The position numbers were made by a program, and so were the translations under genes. This document shows positions 55,442 to 64,000 of a stretch of 64,000 bases of DNA, in pieces. Below the pieces are notes generated by a model. The model saw only the letters and a program-made list of their open reading frames with translations, made no database searches and was not told the origin of the DNA. Every line of letters starts with the position of its first letter. Within the stretch, counting starts at the first letter, position 1. The DNA lies in NCBI RefSeq assembly GCF_025642135.1, contig NZ_CP106793.1:8028001-8092000 (forward strand). Direction: 5' to 3'. The DNA comes from Streptomyces cynarae. GTDB lineage: Bacteria; Actinomycetota; Actinomycetes; Streptomycetales; Streptomycetaceae.

Positions 55442-56005
55442 ATGGGCCATGGAGGTAACGTCATCAACGAGCTGATGACGGACCATCGGGAAGTGGAGGA
55501 GCTCTTCGGCCGGATCGAGGCACTGCCGCCCGGGGACAAGAACCGCAAGGTGTACGCCGATCAGGCCGTCATGGAACTCGTGCGTCACTCGGTGGCCGAG
55601 GAGGCCTATCTCTACCCGGCGGTGCGGCAGTTCCTGCCCGACGGTGACGCGGTGGCCGACAAGGAGCTCGAGGACCACGCCAAGGCCGAACAGATCATGA
55701 AGGATCTGGAGCGCCACGAGGCCGACGATCCCGAGTTCGACCGGCTCATCGGGATGCTCATGACCGAGATCCGGTCCCATGTGGCCGACGAGGAGGGGAA
55801 CCTCTTCCCGAGGCTGGGCGAAACGGCTTCCGCCGAAGCCCTCGACGAGCTGGGCGACAAGGTCCGGCGGGCGAAGCAGACCGCGCCGACCCGCCCGCAC
55901 CCCGCGGCCCCGGACAAGCCCCCGGCCAACAAGCTGCTCGCGCCCGGCGCCGGCCTGGTGGACCGTATCCGTGACGCGCTCACGGGGCGCGGAGAGAAGG
56001 ACTGA
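55442..56005 (+). CDS. Hemerythrin HHE-domain protein 2
   Basis: A 187-residue paralogue of the protein at 52811; ATG 55442 follows AAGGAGG. Di-iron ligands are expected in VINELMTDHREVEELFGRIE, MELVRHSVAEEAYLYPAV, ELEDHAKAEQIMKDLER and EIRSHVADEEGNLFPRL. The HPHP-like linker (TRPHPAAPDKP) and a closing helix (GLVDRIRDALTGRGEKD) match the first copy, so the two arose by duplication. Probably part of an oxygen/NO or oxidative-stress response with nearby genes. Confidence 0.92.
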   Translation: MGHGGNVINELMTDHREVEELFGRIEALPPGDKNRKVYADQAVMELVRHSVAEEAYLYPAVRQFLPDGDAVADKELEDHAKAEQIMKDLERHEADDPEFDRLIGMLMTEIRSHVADEEGNLFPRLGETASAEALDELGDKVRRAKQTAPTRPHPAAPDKPPANKLLAPGAGLVDRIRDALTGRGEKD

Positions 56006-56010
56006 CCGGC

Positions 56011-56056
56011 CGGCGGTTCACCGGTCGGGCCGATCGGCGGTTCACCGGTCGGGCCG
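56011..56056. repeat. 22-bp direct repeat at the ANTAR gene end
   Basis: Identical copies at 56011-56032 and 56035-56056 (24-bp period). The second copy covers the stop codon and last codons of the ANTAR gene; the first fills the short gap after the hemerythrin gene. Confidence 0.85.
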
Positions 56057-56413
56057 GTCGGCGCGGGAGCGGATCTCGTACCGGCTGAGCGCCTGCCGCA
56101 GCTGGTTCAGCTCGGGGTCGGGCAGGGCATCACCCTGCGCGAACCTCAGGATGTGCTCGGCGACGACCCGCAGCTTGGTGTTGGTGTGCTGGGAGACGTC
56201 GCGCAGGACGCGCCATGCCTCCTCCGGCGCGATCCGTCCCAGCACGACCACGGCCCCCATGGCCTGGTCGATGGTGGCATGGGAGGTCACCGCCTGCCGC
56301 AGCTGCGCGTTCTCCTCGTGCAGCCGCTCGTTCTCCGTCGCCAGGTCGGCGGGGGAGAGCAGGTGCGCGGGCAGGCGTGGAGGGTGCCGCTTGGATATCG
56401 CGTGGAACGCCAT
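56042..56413 (-). CDS. ANTAR-domain RNA-binding protein
   Basis: A 123-residue protein; ATG 56413 follows AGGGG. A short coiled coil (LATENERLHEENAQLRQAV) leads into an ANTAR three-helix domain (HATIDQAMGAVVVLGRIAPEEAWRVL, SQHTNTKLRVVAEHIL) with the conserved Ala/Met/Trp pattern. ANTAR proteins bind dual hairpins in nascent RNA and prevent termination. No receiver or GAF domain is fused, so control must come through partners or abundance. The last residues (RADRPDR) lie in a local DNA duplication. Confidence 0.88.
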   Translation of the reverse strand: MAFHAISKRHPPRLPAHLLSPADLATENERLHEENAQLRQAVTSHATIDQAMGAVVVLGRIAPEEAWRVLRDVSQHTNTKLRVVAEHILRFAQGDALPDPELNQLRQALSRYEIRSRADRPDR

Positions 56414-56514
56414 GGTGTGCCCCTGGATGAACGAGTGGCCGCAGTTCCAGCTTCCCCCAGGTCGGCGTCGTGGACGACCCGGATGCGCGGTGTCCCCGTC
56501 GGCCGCGCCCGTGC

Positions 56515-57579
56515 CTAGGCGCTGCGCGGCCGACGGGCTGTCCTCTTCTCCGCCGTCTTCTCCGCCGTCTTCTTCGCCGCGGCCCCCTTAGCCGCGGTCT
56601 TCTTCTGTGCGGTGTCCTTCCGTGCGGCGCTCTGCGCCCCGGCCTTCGGGGCGGTCTTCGCCGCGGGCTTCTTCGTGGTCTTCTTCCCGGCCGTCTTCTT
56701 CGCCGCGGTCTTCTCGGCGGGCTCCTTCTTCGCCGCCCTGCCGACGTCGGCCTTCTTCTCCGGCAGCTCGTGGACCTCGGCCTCCGTCTCCTCGCCGCGG
56801 GAGGCCTTCGCCTGGGCCACGGACGCCTGGAGCGCGGTCATCAGATCCAGCACCTTGCCGGGCCCCGCCTCCGGCTCCGGCATCTCGGGCGGCGCCTGCC
56901 CCTCACGCCGGGCCTCGATCACCTGCTCGAGCGCTTCGGTGTAGTGGTCGACGAAGTCGGGGCCCTGGAGGTCCTCACGGGTCATCCGGTCGATCAGGTG
57001 TTCCGCCTCGGTGATCTCGTCGTCGGAGAGCCGGACCTGCTGTGGAGCCAGCTCTCCCGGGTCGCGGATCTCGTCGGGCCACCGCATCGCGTGCAGCACG
57101 ATCGCCTCGTCCCGCACCCTCAGCAGCCCGAGCCTCTCCCGGCCGTGCCAGGCGAACTTCGCCACCGCGACCTTCGACGTCCGCTCCAGCGCCTTGCGGA
57201 GCAGCGCGTACGGCTTTCCGGCGACCGTGCCGGACGCCTGCAGGTAGTAGCCCTCGCCGATGCGCAGCGGGTCGATCGACCCGGCCGGCACGAACGCGGC
57301 GATCTCGATGGCCTTCGCCGTGGGCAACGGGAGCTCACGCAGCTCCTCGTCGAGCACGGGAACGACCCGCTCCCTGGACAGCTCGTAGCCCTTGCCGATC
57401 TCCTCGGACGGGACCTCACGGTCCTCCAGCTCGCAGTACTTGCGCACCCGGACCCGGCCCATGTCCTCCAAGTGGTACTGGTGGAAGCGCACACTGTGGT
57501 CCTCGGTCGCGGGCACCACGTTGACCGGAATCGTGACCAGACCGAAGCTGATCGCTCCCGACCAGATGCTCCGGGGCAT
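56515..57579 (-). CDS. ku: Ku-type DNA end-binding protein with Lys/Ala-rich tail
   Basis: A 354-residue bacterial Ku; ATG 57579 follows GGAGG. The ring-forming core is intact (SIWSGAISFGLVTIPVNVVP; YCELEDREVPSEEIGKGYE; YYLQASGTVAGKPYALLRKAL; RLGLLRVRDEAIVLHAMRWPD). After a minimal C-terminal domain comes a ~75-residue tail of Lys-Lys-Ala repeats, typical of actinobacterial Ku, which strengthens DNA binding. Ku homodimers bind double-strand ends and recruit ligase D in non-homologous end joining. No ligD lies in the window. Confidence 0.95.
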   Translation of the reverse strand: MPRSIWSGAISFGLVTIPVNVVPATEDHSVRFHQYHLEDMGRVRVRKYCELEDREVPSEEIGKGYELSRERVVPVLDEELRELPLPTAKAIEIAAFVPAGSIDPLRIGEGYYLQASGTVAGKPYALLRKALERTSKVAVAKFAWHGRERLGLLRVRDEAIVLHAMRWPDEIRDPGELAPQQVRLSDDEITEAEHLIDRMTREDLQGPDFVDHYTEALEQVIEARREGQAPPEMPEPEAGPGKVLDLMTALQASVAQAKASRGEETEAEVHELPEKKADVGRAAKKEPAEKTAAKKTAGKKTTKKPAAKTAPKAGAQSAARKDTAQKKTAAKGAAAKKTAEKTAEKRTARRPRSA

Positions 57580-57758
57580 CGCAGACCTCCGTGACATGCC
57601 CCGAGGGCACCAGCGTACGAAGGGCGCGGGCCCGTGGCACGGTGAAGCGGTCCACAGGACTGACGACGACCGCCACCGGCGAGCACGCGGTGAACTCTGA
57701 CGGAACTCTCGGTGTCCGGCCCTGCCGCAGGGCCGTTCGGGCGTACGGTGCTGCCTGG

Positions 57759-57815
57759 TGCCGCAACAGGCAACGTTCGCGCCGTCGCGACGGGCAAACG
57801 TCGCCTGCCGCGGCA
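57759..57815. repeat. 57-bp nested inverted repeat upstream of efeO
   Basis: Arms 57759-57780 and 57794-57815 are 22 bases long and match at 18 positions. The 13-base spacer contains its own perfect palindrome CCGTCGCGACGG. It lies between the divergent ku and efeO starts, about 75 bp before efeO. It could be a regulatory structure or a repeated palindromic element; it is not a recognised iron box. The rest of the 311-bp gap has no gene. Confidence 0.6.
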
Positions 57816-57890
57816 CTAGCATGCGTGATCGCGCCCGCCGGCCGGGCGCGTCGGTTCGTTCGCACATCGTCCGGGGAGGCGCGGAGCAAA

Positions 57891-59099
57891 ATGCCGGTGC
57901 CCGGCCTCTCGTCACGGCGGGCCCGACTCTGGGCCGCGGGCGGAGCCCTTCTCACCCTCGTCCTGGCGGCGGCGCTCCTGGCCACGACCCTCGGCGGAGC
58001 CCGGCACGCCCGGGCCGCCGCCGACGACGACGGGCTGCCGCACACCACCGTCGAGGTGTCACCGAGCGGCTGCGGACGGGGCTGGGACCGGCCGGTCTCC
58101 GGCCTGCAGGTCTTCGATCTGCACAACACCTCAAGCGGCCCCGCCGAGGTCTACCTCGAGGACGCCCGCACCAGGGCCGTCTACGGCGAGATGGAGGGCC
58201 TGGCACCGGGCGCTACACGGGCGTTGACCGTGCGGCTCGGCAAGGGCTCCTACGCTTTCACCTGCCTGCCCGACGACGCCGACGCGGTCACCGGCCCCAC
58301 CGTCCGCATCACCTCGGGACGGTCCGGGCCCGCGGCGGCCCCGGTCACCGAGCACGACCTGATCCCCCTGGCGATCGACTACCAGAAGTGGGTCGCGGGC
58401 GGCTTGGACGAGGTCGTACGGCTGACCGGACGGCTGAACGAGGCCATCGACCGTGGCGACCTCGAGGGGGCCAGGGCCGCCTGGCTTCCCGCGCATCTGG
58501 AGTACGAGCGGCTGGGCGCGGCGTACGACGCCTTCGGTGACGCGGACAAGCAGATCAACGGAACGGACGCGGGGCTCGCCGGGGGCGTCCACGACCCGTC
58601 GTTCACCGGTTTCCACCGCATCGAGTACGGACTGTGGCACGGCCGGACGGCCACCGCCCTGCGCGCTCCGGCGGGCGCCCTCGTCAAGGCGGTCACCGCG
58701 CTGCGCGACAGCTGGGCGCAGTCCCGTATGGATCCGGCGCAGCTGGGCCTGAGGGCACACGAGATCCTGGAGAACACCGTGCAGTTCGAGTTGACCGGGC
58801 GGACCGACTACGGCAGCGGCAGCAACCTCGCCACCGCCCGCGCCAACCTCGACGGCACCCGCGCCGTGCTGTCCCGGCTGCGCCCCCTGCTCACCACCCG
58901 GTACCCGGACCTGCCCGGCCTCGAGCGGGAGCTGGACCGCGCCCAGCACACGCTCGACGGCTTCCACCACGGGGAGAGCTGGACGCCGCTCGACCGCCTG
59001 GACCGCTCGCACCGCGAACAGGTCGACGCGGTCCTCGACGACCTGGTCGAGCGGCTCGCCTCGGTGGCGACACTCTGCGACCCGCGGAGGACGGTATGA
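57891..59099 (+). CDS. efeO: EfeO-type periplasmic iron-uptake protein (cupredoxin plus M75)
   Basis: A 402-residue exported protein; ATG 57891 is preceded by GGGGAGG. An N-terminal signal/anchor ([20 protein letters not shown]) is followed by a cupredoxin-like domain (about 50-155) and an M75/imelysin-like helical domain. The M75 metal motif HxxE is His242-Glu245 ([11 protein letters not shown]). In EfeUOB systems EfeO captures Fe(II)/Fe(III) outside the membrane and hands it to the EfeU permease. Its stop overlaps efeB (ATGA). No efeU (FTR1-like) gene lies on either side. Confidence 0.9.
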   Translation: MPVPGLSSRRARLWAAGGALLTLVLAAALLATTLGGARHARAAADDDGLPHTTVEVSPSGCGRGWDRPVSGLQVFDLHNTSSGPAEVYLEDARTRAVYGEMEGLAPGATRALTVRLGKGSYAFTCLPDDADAVTGPTVRITSGRSGPAAAPVTEHDLIPLAIDYQKWVAGGLDEVVRLTGRLNEAIDRGDLEGARAAWLPAHLEYERLGAAYDAFGDADKQINGTDAGLAGGVHDPSFTGFHRIEYGLWHGRTATALRAPAGALVKAVTALRDSWAQSRMDPAQLGLRAHEILENTVQFELTGRTDYGSGSNLATARANLDGTRAVLSRLRPLLTTRYPDLPGLERELDRAQHTLDGFHHGESWTPLDRLDRSHREQVDAVLDDLVERLASVATLCDPRRTV

Positions 59100-60334
59100 G
59101 CGCGTCCGTGGAGGCCAGCGGGGTCGGGCGGCGCGGCTTCCTGCGCGGTGCGGCCCTCGCGGGCGCCGGGCTGGCGGCGGGCGGGGCGGCGGCCCCGGCC
59201 GCCACGGGCGGAGCGAATCCGTCGCCCGTCGCGCCGTTCCACGGCCCCCATCAGCAGTCGGTGCTCGCCGCCCCCCGACGGGTCACCGCGTTCGCGGCCC
59301 TCGACGTGACCGCCCAGAACCGCGCCGACCTCGTCGACCTCCTGCGCACCCTCACCGCCCGCGCCCGCTTCCTCACCTCGGGCGGTACGCCCTCGCCCGT
59401 CGGCATCACCGGCCCGCCCACCGACTCCGGCATCCTCGGCGAGCGGCTGCCCTCCGGTGCGCTGGCGGTGACCGTCGGCCTCGGCGCGTCCCTCTTCGAC
59501 GACCGCTTCGGCCTCTCCGGTCACCGCCCACGCAGGCTGACGACGATGCCGTCGTTCCCCGACGACGACCTCAGACCCGAGTGGTGCCACGGCGACCTCA
59601 GCCTCCAACTGCACGCCGACGACGCGGACACCGTGTTGCACGCCCTGCGCGACATCGCCCGGCACACCCGCGGCGGCCTGCAGGTCCGCTGGCGCCTCGA
59701 CGGATTCTCCAGCCCACCCCGCCCCTCGGGCACACCGCGCAACCTGATGGGCTTCAGGGACGGCACGGCCAACCCGGACCCCACCGACGCCCGCGAGATG
59801 AACAGCCTGGTGTGGGTGGGCCCCGGCCTGGGTGAACCGGACTGGGCCGTCGGCGGCAGCTACCAGGTCGTCCGGCTGATCCGCATGCTCGTGGAGTTCT
59901 GGGACCGGGTCTCCCTCACCGAGCAGGAGCGGATGTTCGGCCGGTCCCGGGAGACCGGCGCGCCCCTGGACGGGAACGCGGAGCACGACACGCCCGACTA
60001 CGCGAACGACCCCAAGGGCGACGTCATCCCGCTGGACGCCCACATACGCCTGGCCAACCCGCGCACGGCGGCCACGGCCGACCAGCGGATCCTGCGCCGC
60101 GCCTACAACTACGACGCGGGCCTGGACGGCAACGGCAACCTCGACATGGGGCTGCTGTTCTGCTGCTACCAGCAGGACCTCGCCCGGCAGTTCGAGACCG
60201 TGCAGCGGCGCCTCGCGGGCGAACCACTCACCGACTACATCAAGCCATTCGGTGGCGGCTACTTCTTCGCGCTGCCCGGTGTGCGGGACAGCGGTGACTG
60301 GTACGGACGGAAACTGCTGGCCGGGACGTCCTGA
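59096..60334 (+). CDS. efeB: Tat-exported DyP-type peroxidase / deferrochelatase
   Basis: A 412-residue haem peroxidase translationally coupled to efeO. The twin-arginine signal is [16 protein letters not shown]. The DyP motif GxxDG is GFRDGTANP (about residue 219-223), providing the distal Asp. The proximal haem-binding region follows, including [15 protein letters not shown] with the usual His. [20 protein letters not shown] and [11 protein letters not shown] are standard ends of EfeB. The family oxidises dyes and Fe(II), and is proposed to release iron from haem. Confidence 0.94.
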   Translation: MSASVEASGVGRRGFLRGAALAGAGLAAGGAAAPAATGGANPSPVAPFHGPHQQSVLAAPRRVTAFAALDVTAQNRADLVDLLRTLTARARFLTSGGTPSPVGITGPPTDSGILGERLPSGALAVTVGLGASLFDDRFGLSGHRPRRLTTMPSFPDDDLRPEWCHGDLSLQLHADDADTVLHALRDIARHTRGGLQVRWRLDGFSSPPRPSGTPRNLMGFRDGTANPDPTDAREMNSLVWVGPGLGEPDWAVGGSYQVVRLIRMLVEFWDRVSLTEQERMFGRSRETGAPLDGNAEHDTPDYANDPKGDVIPLDAHIRLANPRTAATADQRILRRAYNYDAGLDGNGNLDMGLLFCCYQQDLARQFETVQRRLAGEPLTDYIKPFGGGYFFALPGVRDSGDWYGRKLLAGTS

Positions 60335-60501
60335 ACGTGTATGGGCCGCCGCCGAGTCAACAGGCGGTCAAGTTTTCCCTTGGCTTCCCTGACCCGGTGT
60401 TCACTTGACCGCCACCGTGCCTCCAGCATCGTGCCGTTCGTTGAACAGAGCATCTCTGACCGTATGGCGCAAACACGTTCGTGCCCGGAAGGTGAACAAG
60501 G

Positions 60502-62346
60502 ATGGCCAGCAGAGGTAGACGAGCAACGATGAGGAGCCTCGGCGCGCTCGCGGGCGCCGCCGCGCTCACGGCCCTGGGGACCGGCGCGCCCGCCTGGGCG
60601 GCGGCGCCGGACGGTCACGGGACCCGCTCCTCGACGGCCACGCCCATCAAGCACGTGGTCGTCCTCTTCGACGAGAACATCTCCTTCGACCACTACTTCG
60701 CGACCTACCCGAAGGCCGCGAACACCGACGGCACGAAGTTCACGGCGTCGAAAAAAACCCCGAAGGACATCGACACCCTGGCGAACGCCGGGCTGCTGAC
60801 GAAGAACCCCAACCAGTACGCGCCCAAGCGGCTCACCCCGTCGCAGGCCATGACCTGCGACCAGAACCACGCCTACGGGCCCGAGCAGTACGCGTACAAC
60901 GGCGGCAAGAACGACCAGTTCGTCCAGAACACCGACTCCGGCAAGTGCTCCGGCAACCTGTTCGGCGAGCCGGGCCTGGTCATGGACTACTACGACGGCA
61001 ACACGGTGACCGGGCTGTGGAACTACGCCCAGCACTACGCCCTCAACGACCGTTCCTACAGCTCGAACTACGGCCCGTCCACGCCCGGCGCGCTCAACCT
61101 GGTCTCCGGCCAGACGCACGGCGTCATCTCCGTGGACCCCGCGACCGGCACCGAGAACCCCAAGCAGACCTCGACGCCGGACTCGTACACCGTCCAGTCG
61201 CCGGACGCCAAGGGGGTCGGCACGGTCGTCAACGACCCGGACCCGGCCTACGACGACTGCTCGGGCAAGGACCACACCAGCAAGAACGCGCTGGCCGCGA
61301 TGCAGGGCCAGAACATCGGTGACGTGCTCAACTCGAAGAAGGTCACCTGGGGTTGGTTCCAGGGCGGGTTCCGCCCGTCCACCGCGTGGGACGGCAAGCA
61401 GGGCGACTACGCCAAGTGCGACACCACGCACACCAACGTCGGCGGCGCCGCCGTCGTCGACTACAGCCCGCACCACTCGCCGTTCGAGTACTACAAGTCG
61501 ACGTCCAACCCGCACCACCTGCCGCCGAAGAGCGTCGACGAGATCGGCCACAACGGGCAGGCGAACCACAACTACGACCTGACCGACTTCGACGCGGCCC
61601 TGAAGGCGGGCAAGCTGCCGGCGGTCAGCTTCCTCAAGGCCGCCGAGTACCAGGACGGTCACGCGGGTTACTCGGACCCGATCGACGAACAGCACTTCCT
61701 GGTGAGCGAGATCAACGCCATCCAGAAGTCGCCGCAGTGGAAGTCCACGGCCGTCGTCATCGCCTACGACGACTCCGACGGCTGGTACGACCACGCCTAC
61801 GCCAAGCCGCGCAACGGCTCCACGGACACCTCGACCGGCTCCAACGGCAAGGCCACCGACAGCCCGGCCTGTCAGGCGGGCCCGGCCCCGGCCGGCGGCT
61901 ACCAGGACCGCTGCGGCCCCGGCACCCGTCAGCCGCTGCTCGTGGTCTCCCCGTACAGCAAGGTCAACAAGGTCGACCACACGCAGACCGACCAGTCCTC
62001 GATCATCCGCTTCATCGAGGACAACTGGCACACCGGCCGGATCGGTGACCACTCCTTCGACGCCACCGCCGGCTCGATGGCGGGCATGTTCGACTTCCGG
62101 CACCCCAACAACAAGCAGGTGCTGCTGAACTCGGACGGTTCGGTGCAGTCGGTCGGCCCGATCCACCCGGTGAAGGCCGTCGCCACCAGCATCACCCCCG
62201 GCCCGGCGATGCAGAACACGGCCGCCAGCACGGACGCCTCGTCGTTCCCCGCCCTCCCGGTGGGCATCGCGGCGGGCGCCCTCGTCGCGGCCGGCGGCAC
62301 CGGCACCTTCCTCACCCTGCGCCGCAGGGAGCGCGCGGGCGCCTGA
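60502..62346 (+). CDS. Secreted, membrane-tethered phospholipase C/acid phosphatase-family protein
   Basis: A 614-residue protein with a signal peptide (MRSLGALAGAAALTALGTGA, cleavage near AWAAAP). It belongs to the phosphoesterase family of bacterial phospholipase C/AcpA enzymes: IKHVVVLFDENISFDHYFAT carries the metal Glu-Asn, and the nucleophile region is in SYSSNYGPSTPGALNL, where the usual Thr/Ser follows. Later metal ligands lie in VVIAYDDSDGWYDH and the DHTQTDQSSIIRFIEDNW end block. A C-terminal helix (AAGALVAAGGTGTFLTL) and RRR tail tether it to the membrane; no sortase motif is seen. A GTTCAC motif near 60400 could hint at phosphate control but is too weak to call. Confidence 0.88.
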   Translation: MASRGRRATMRSLGALAGAAALTALGTGAPAWAAAPDGHGTRSSTATPIKHVVVLFDENISFDHYFATYPKAANTDGTKFTASKKTPKDIDTLANAGLLTKNPNQYAPKRLTPSQAMTCDQNHAYGPEQYAYNGGKNDQFVQNTDSGKCSGNLFGEPGLVMDYYDGNTVTGLWNYAQHYALNDRSYSSNYGPSTPGALNLVSGQTHGVISVDPATGTENPKQTSTPDSYTVQSPDAKGVGTVVNDPDPAYDDCSGKDHTSKNALAAMQGQNIGDVLNSKKVTWGWFQGGFRPSTAWDGKQGDYAKCDTTHTNVGGAAVVDYSPHHSPFEYYKSTSNPHHLPPKSVDEIGHNGQANHNYDLTDFDAALKAGKLPAVSFLKAAEYQDGHAGYSDPIDEQHFLVSEINAIQKSPQWKSTAVVIAYDDSDGWYDHAYAKPRNGSTDTSTGSNGKATDSPACQAGPAPAGGYQDRCGPGTRQPLLVVSPYSKVNKVDHTQTDQSSIIRFIEDNWHTGRIGDHSFDATAGSMAGMFDFRHPNNKQVLLNSDGSVQSVGPIHPVKAVATSITPGPAMQNTAASTDASSFPALPVGIAAGALVAAGGTGTFLTLRRRERAGA

Positions 62347-62368
62347 TCCGGCGCACGCGCACACATGA

Positions 62369-62399
62369 GCGGTGGCCTCGGCGATCTCGGGGCCACCGC
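62369..62399. terminator. Hairpin between phosphoesterase and IMPase-family genes
   Basis: A perfect 9-bp stem (62369-62377 with 62391-62399), followed on the plus strand by CCGTTTCT, between convergent stops at 62346 and 62406. Confidence 0.75.
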
Positions 62400-62405
62400 C
62401 CGTTT

Positions 62406-63200
62406 CTACCGGCCACGGTGGCCGAGTATCTCCACCAGCCGATCGTGCAGCCCCGCCGGTGCCACGAGGAAGCTGCCGGATTCAGCGGTCCACGGGCCGC
62501 CGTCGGCATCGGTGACCAGCGCGCCCGCCTCACGGGCGACCAGCGCGCCCGGCAGCAGGTTGGCGGCGTCACGGCCGAACTGCCAGAAGGCGTCGAGGCG
62601 TCCGGCCCCCGTGTCGGCGATCTGCCACGAGGTGGGACCCAGATTGCGTACGGCACCAACGTGCGGCAGCAGGGCGGCCAGCGAGCGTCCGGCCTCCTCG
62701 GCCGCCGCCGGCTGCCGGCCGATGAACGGGGGATGGCTGCCGGCCACGACGGCGGCGGCCGGATCGGTCTTGGCCGACGGGGCGATCGGCCGCCCGTCGC
62801 GGGTGGCACCGCCGCCGAGGGACGCCAGGTAGGTCTCGCCCAGCAGCGGCGCGTGCAGGGCGGCCGCCACGGGTTCGCCGTCCCGGACCAGTGCCAGGCT
62901 CACACAGAACTGCGGCAGGTCCTGCAGGAACTGCACCGCGCCGTCGACGCAGTCGACCATCCACACCTCGCCGTCGGGCAGCGGGGCCAGGCCGTCCAGC
63001 TCGTCCGCCCAGGCGACGCCGGGCCGCAGCGCGTCCAGGTGCCGACGCATCACGGCGGCCGCCGGTTCCTCCAACGCCTCGAAGGCCAGGGCGAGTTCGT
63101 CGCGGGAGGTGACGGGGGCGGGGCGCGGGGTGGCCGACAGCAGCGCGCCCACCTCCTCGACGGCGGCGGCCATGGGGGCGAGCAGGCCCTGGTACGTCAT
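62406..63200 (-). CDS. Inositol-monophosphatase-family protein with altered motif
   Basis: A 264-residue protein; ATG 63200 follows AAGGAG. Metal-site residues are largely kept: the first acidic pair in VAWADELDG, the Asps in WMVDCVDGAVQFL and the Asp in QFGRDAANLLPGALVAREAG. However, the canonical DPxDGT-x-N-F reads DCVDGAVQF, replacing the Thr that helps activate water and the Asn. Similar DGAVQF variants exist, from memory, as a subfamily. It may hydrolyse a different sugar phosphate. It is divergent from an Lrp-type regulator (103-bp gap). Confidence 0.82.
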   Translation of the reverse strand: MTYQGLLAPMAAAVEEVGALLSATPRPAPVTSRDELALAFEALEEPAAAVMRRHLDALRPGVAWADELDGLAPLPDGEVWMVDCVDGAVQFLQDLPQFCVSLALVRDGEPVAAALHAPLLGETYLASLGGGATRDGRPIAPSAKTDPAAAVVAGSHPPFIGRQPAAAEEAGRSLAALLPHVGAVRNLGPTSWQIADTGAGRLDAFWQFGRDAANLLPGALVAREAGALVTDADGGPWTAESGSFLVAPAGLHDRLVEILGHRGR

Positions 63201-63303
63201 CTTCGGCTCCTTGAGGCGGGGGATCGTTTCGACGCGTCGATCCTCCGCGCTGCCGGCTCTCCCAGGTCCCTCCCCGGGGCGACTGTGAGCGATACTGCCA
63301 CTC

Positions 63304-64000
63304 ATGGCCATTGAACCGGCTGATTCCGTAGTCGACGACCGCGACCAGCGGCTGATCGCGGCGCTGCAGTGCGACGGGCGGCTGACCGCCGAACGGGCCG
63401 GTGAGGTCCTCGGGACGAGCCCGCGCACCGTCCACCGGCGCTGGCAGGCCCTGATCGCCGACGGCGTCTGCCGGGTGATCGCGCTGCCCGCCCGGCCGGA
63501 CTCCGTCGGCGCGCTGTTCCTGCGGATCCGGGTGATCGGCAGCAAGCTCGACGCGCTCACCGCCGCGCTGGCGGCCCGTCCCGACGTCCCGTTCATCGAC
63601 GTCTCCGCGTCCGGCGACGAGATCCTCGCCGTCCGCTGGACCCGGCCCGGCACCCGGGACGACCTGGTCTTCCGGGAACTGCCCGCAACCCGGGCCGTCA
63701 CCTCCGTGGCGGCGGACACCGTTCTGCACGTGTTCGCGGAGGCCCTGGACTGGCGCCACGACGTCCTCAGCGCCGCCGAACGCGCCGCGCTGACACCCCC
63801 GCGGCGACCGGGCGCCGCCACGGCGGGGCCGCTGGACGACATCGACCGTGACATCCTCGCCGCGCTGGAGGACGACGCCAGGGCAGCGGCGGCGGCCGTC
63901 GCCGCGCGCACGGGTCACCCGGAGTCCACGGTCCGGCGCCGCATCGCCCGGCTCACCGGCACCGGCCGGCTCCTCACCCACGTCGTGGTCGATCCGAAGC
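63304..64000 (+). CDS. Lrp/AsnC-family regulator with two HTH units (3' end beyond window)
   Basis: The frame opens at ATG 63304 and stays open to the window end (232 codons). The first unit has an AsnC-type HTH (DDRDQRLIAALQCDGRLTAE, SPRTVHRRWQALIADGVCRV) and a RAM-like domain (VGALFLRIRVIG; VSASGDEILAVRW). A second HTH begins near 63831 (LDDIDRDILAALEDDARAA; PESTVRRRIARLTGTGRLL). Tandem two-unit Lrp proteins are a known Streptomyces type that sense amino acids or related ligands. It is divergent from the IMPase-family gene, its likely target. Confidence 0.88.
   Translation, partial: MAIEPADSVVDDRDQRLIAALQCDGRLTAERAGEVLGTSPRTVHRRWQALIADGVCRVIALPARPDSVGALFLRIRVIGSKLDALTAALAARPDVPFIDVSASGDEILAVRWTRPGTRDDLVFRELPATRAVTSVAADTVLHVFAEALDWRHDVLSAAERAALTPPRRPGAATAGPLDDIDRDILAALEDDARAAAAAVAARTGHPESTVRRRIARLTGTGRLLTHVVVDPK

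Noticed and set aside
60380..60500. PHO-box-like GTTCAC elements upstream of the phosphoesterase
   Set aside because: Only one good 6-mer on the plus strand and one on the minus, without the required direct repeat spacing.
60259..62364. 701-codon minus-strand frame opposite the phosphoesterase
   Set aside because: Antisense shadow; Val/Gly/Arg repeats only.

Overview
The window is high-GC DNA whose genes use strong G/C third-position bias, frequent GTG starts and AGGAGG-type ribosome binding sites. The gene content is typical of Streptomyces or a close actinomycete: a secreted M4 metalloprotease, Tat-exported oxidases, LacI-controlled sugar ABC operons, a furA-catalase/peroxidase pair, a PAS-GAF-SpoIIE phosphatase, an ANTAR protein and Ku. 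No rRNA, tRNA, CRISPR array, insertion sequence or phage was recognised. The mix of lifestyle genes and the number of decayed genes would suit a chromosome arm, but that is inference.

Layout. 1-10.6 kb: end of an M4 protease, a Tat-exported flavin amine oxidase, a CASTOR/POLLUX-like channel, a large LuxR/ATPase regulator, a Tat-exported intradiol dioxygenase and a membrane-anchored alpha/beta hydrolase. 10.6-20.8 kb: a carbohydrate locus made of a 1221-residue secreted glycosidase, a divergent LacI regulator, an ABC importer (binding lipoprotein and two permeases) and a cytoplasmic glycosidase; three perfect copies of the palindrome CGAACCGGTTCG lie in the divergent promoter. 20.8-25.3 kb: a frameshifted quinone oxidoreductase, ArsR, a DMT exporter with divergent MocR regulator, and a decayed SnoaL-like fragment. 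25.3-28.5 kb: a flavin/F420-type redox module (FMN reductase, F420-NADP reductase-like protein, luciferase-like oxidoreductase, MarR) with TTGA-N4-TCAA-type boxes in every promoter. 28.6-33.9 kb: a TPR protein preceded by a gene remnant, a 5'-truncated sugar isomerase beside a LacI gene, an SDR lacking the catalytic Tyr, and an epimerase/TetR pair with twin operator-like boxes. 34.2-45.8 kb: MMPL transporter, Ser/Thr kinase, amino acid permease, cupin, Cys-containing HTH regulator, small membrane protein, DUF488 protein, truncated rhamnosidase-like gene, acyltransferase and secreted SGNH esterase. 46-64 kb: furA-katG, a multi-sensor PP2C phosphatase, NCS1 permease, two hemerythrins, MFS exporter, ANTAR protein, Ku, efeO-efeB, a secreted phosphatase/phospholipase C-like enzyme, an inositol-monophosphatase-family enzyme and an Lrp regulator cut by the window end.

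How the genes work together. The 10.6-20.8 kb locus reads as a complete outside-to-inside pathway: extracellular cleavage, capture and import of oligosaccharide, then intracellular hydrolysis, with LacI repression relieved by the imported sugar. The 25.3-28.5 kb module pairs a possible cofactor-regenerating reductase with a luciferase-like oxidoreductase in a translationally coupled pair under MarR. The 46-60 kb part is rich in oxidative-stress, iron and DNA-repair functions. At least six genes are broken or reduced to fragments (near 9.1, 21.3, 25.1, 28.7, 30.1 and 42.0 kb), a sign of recent rearrangement; single-base cases could also be sequence errors.
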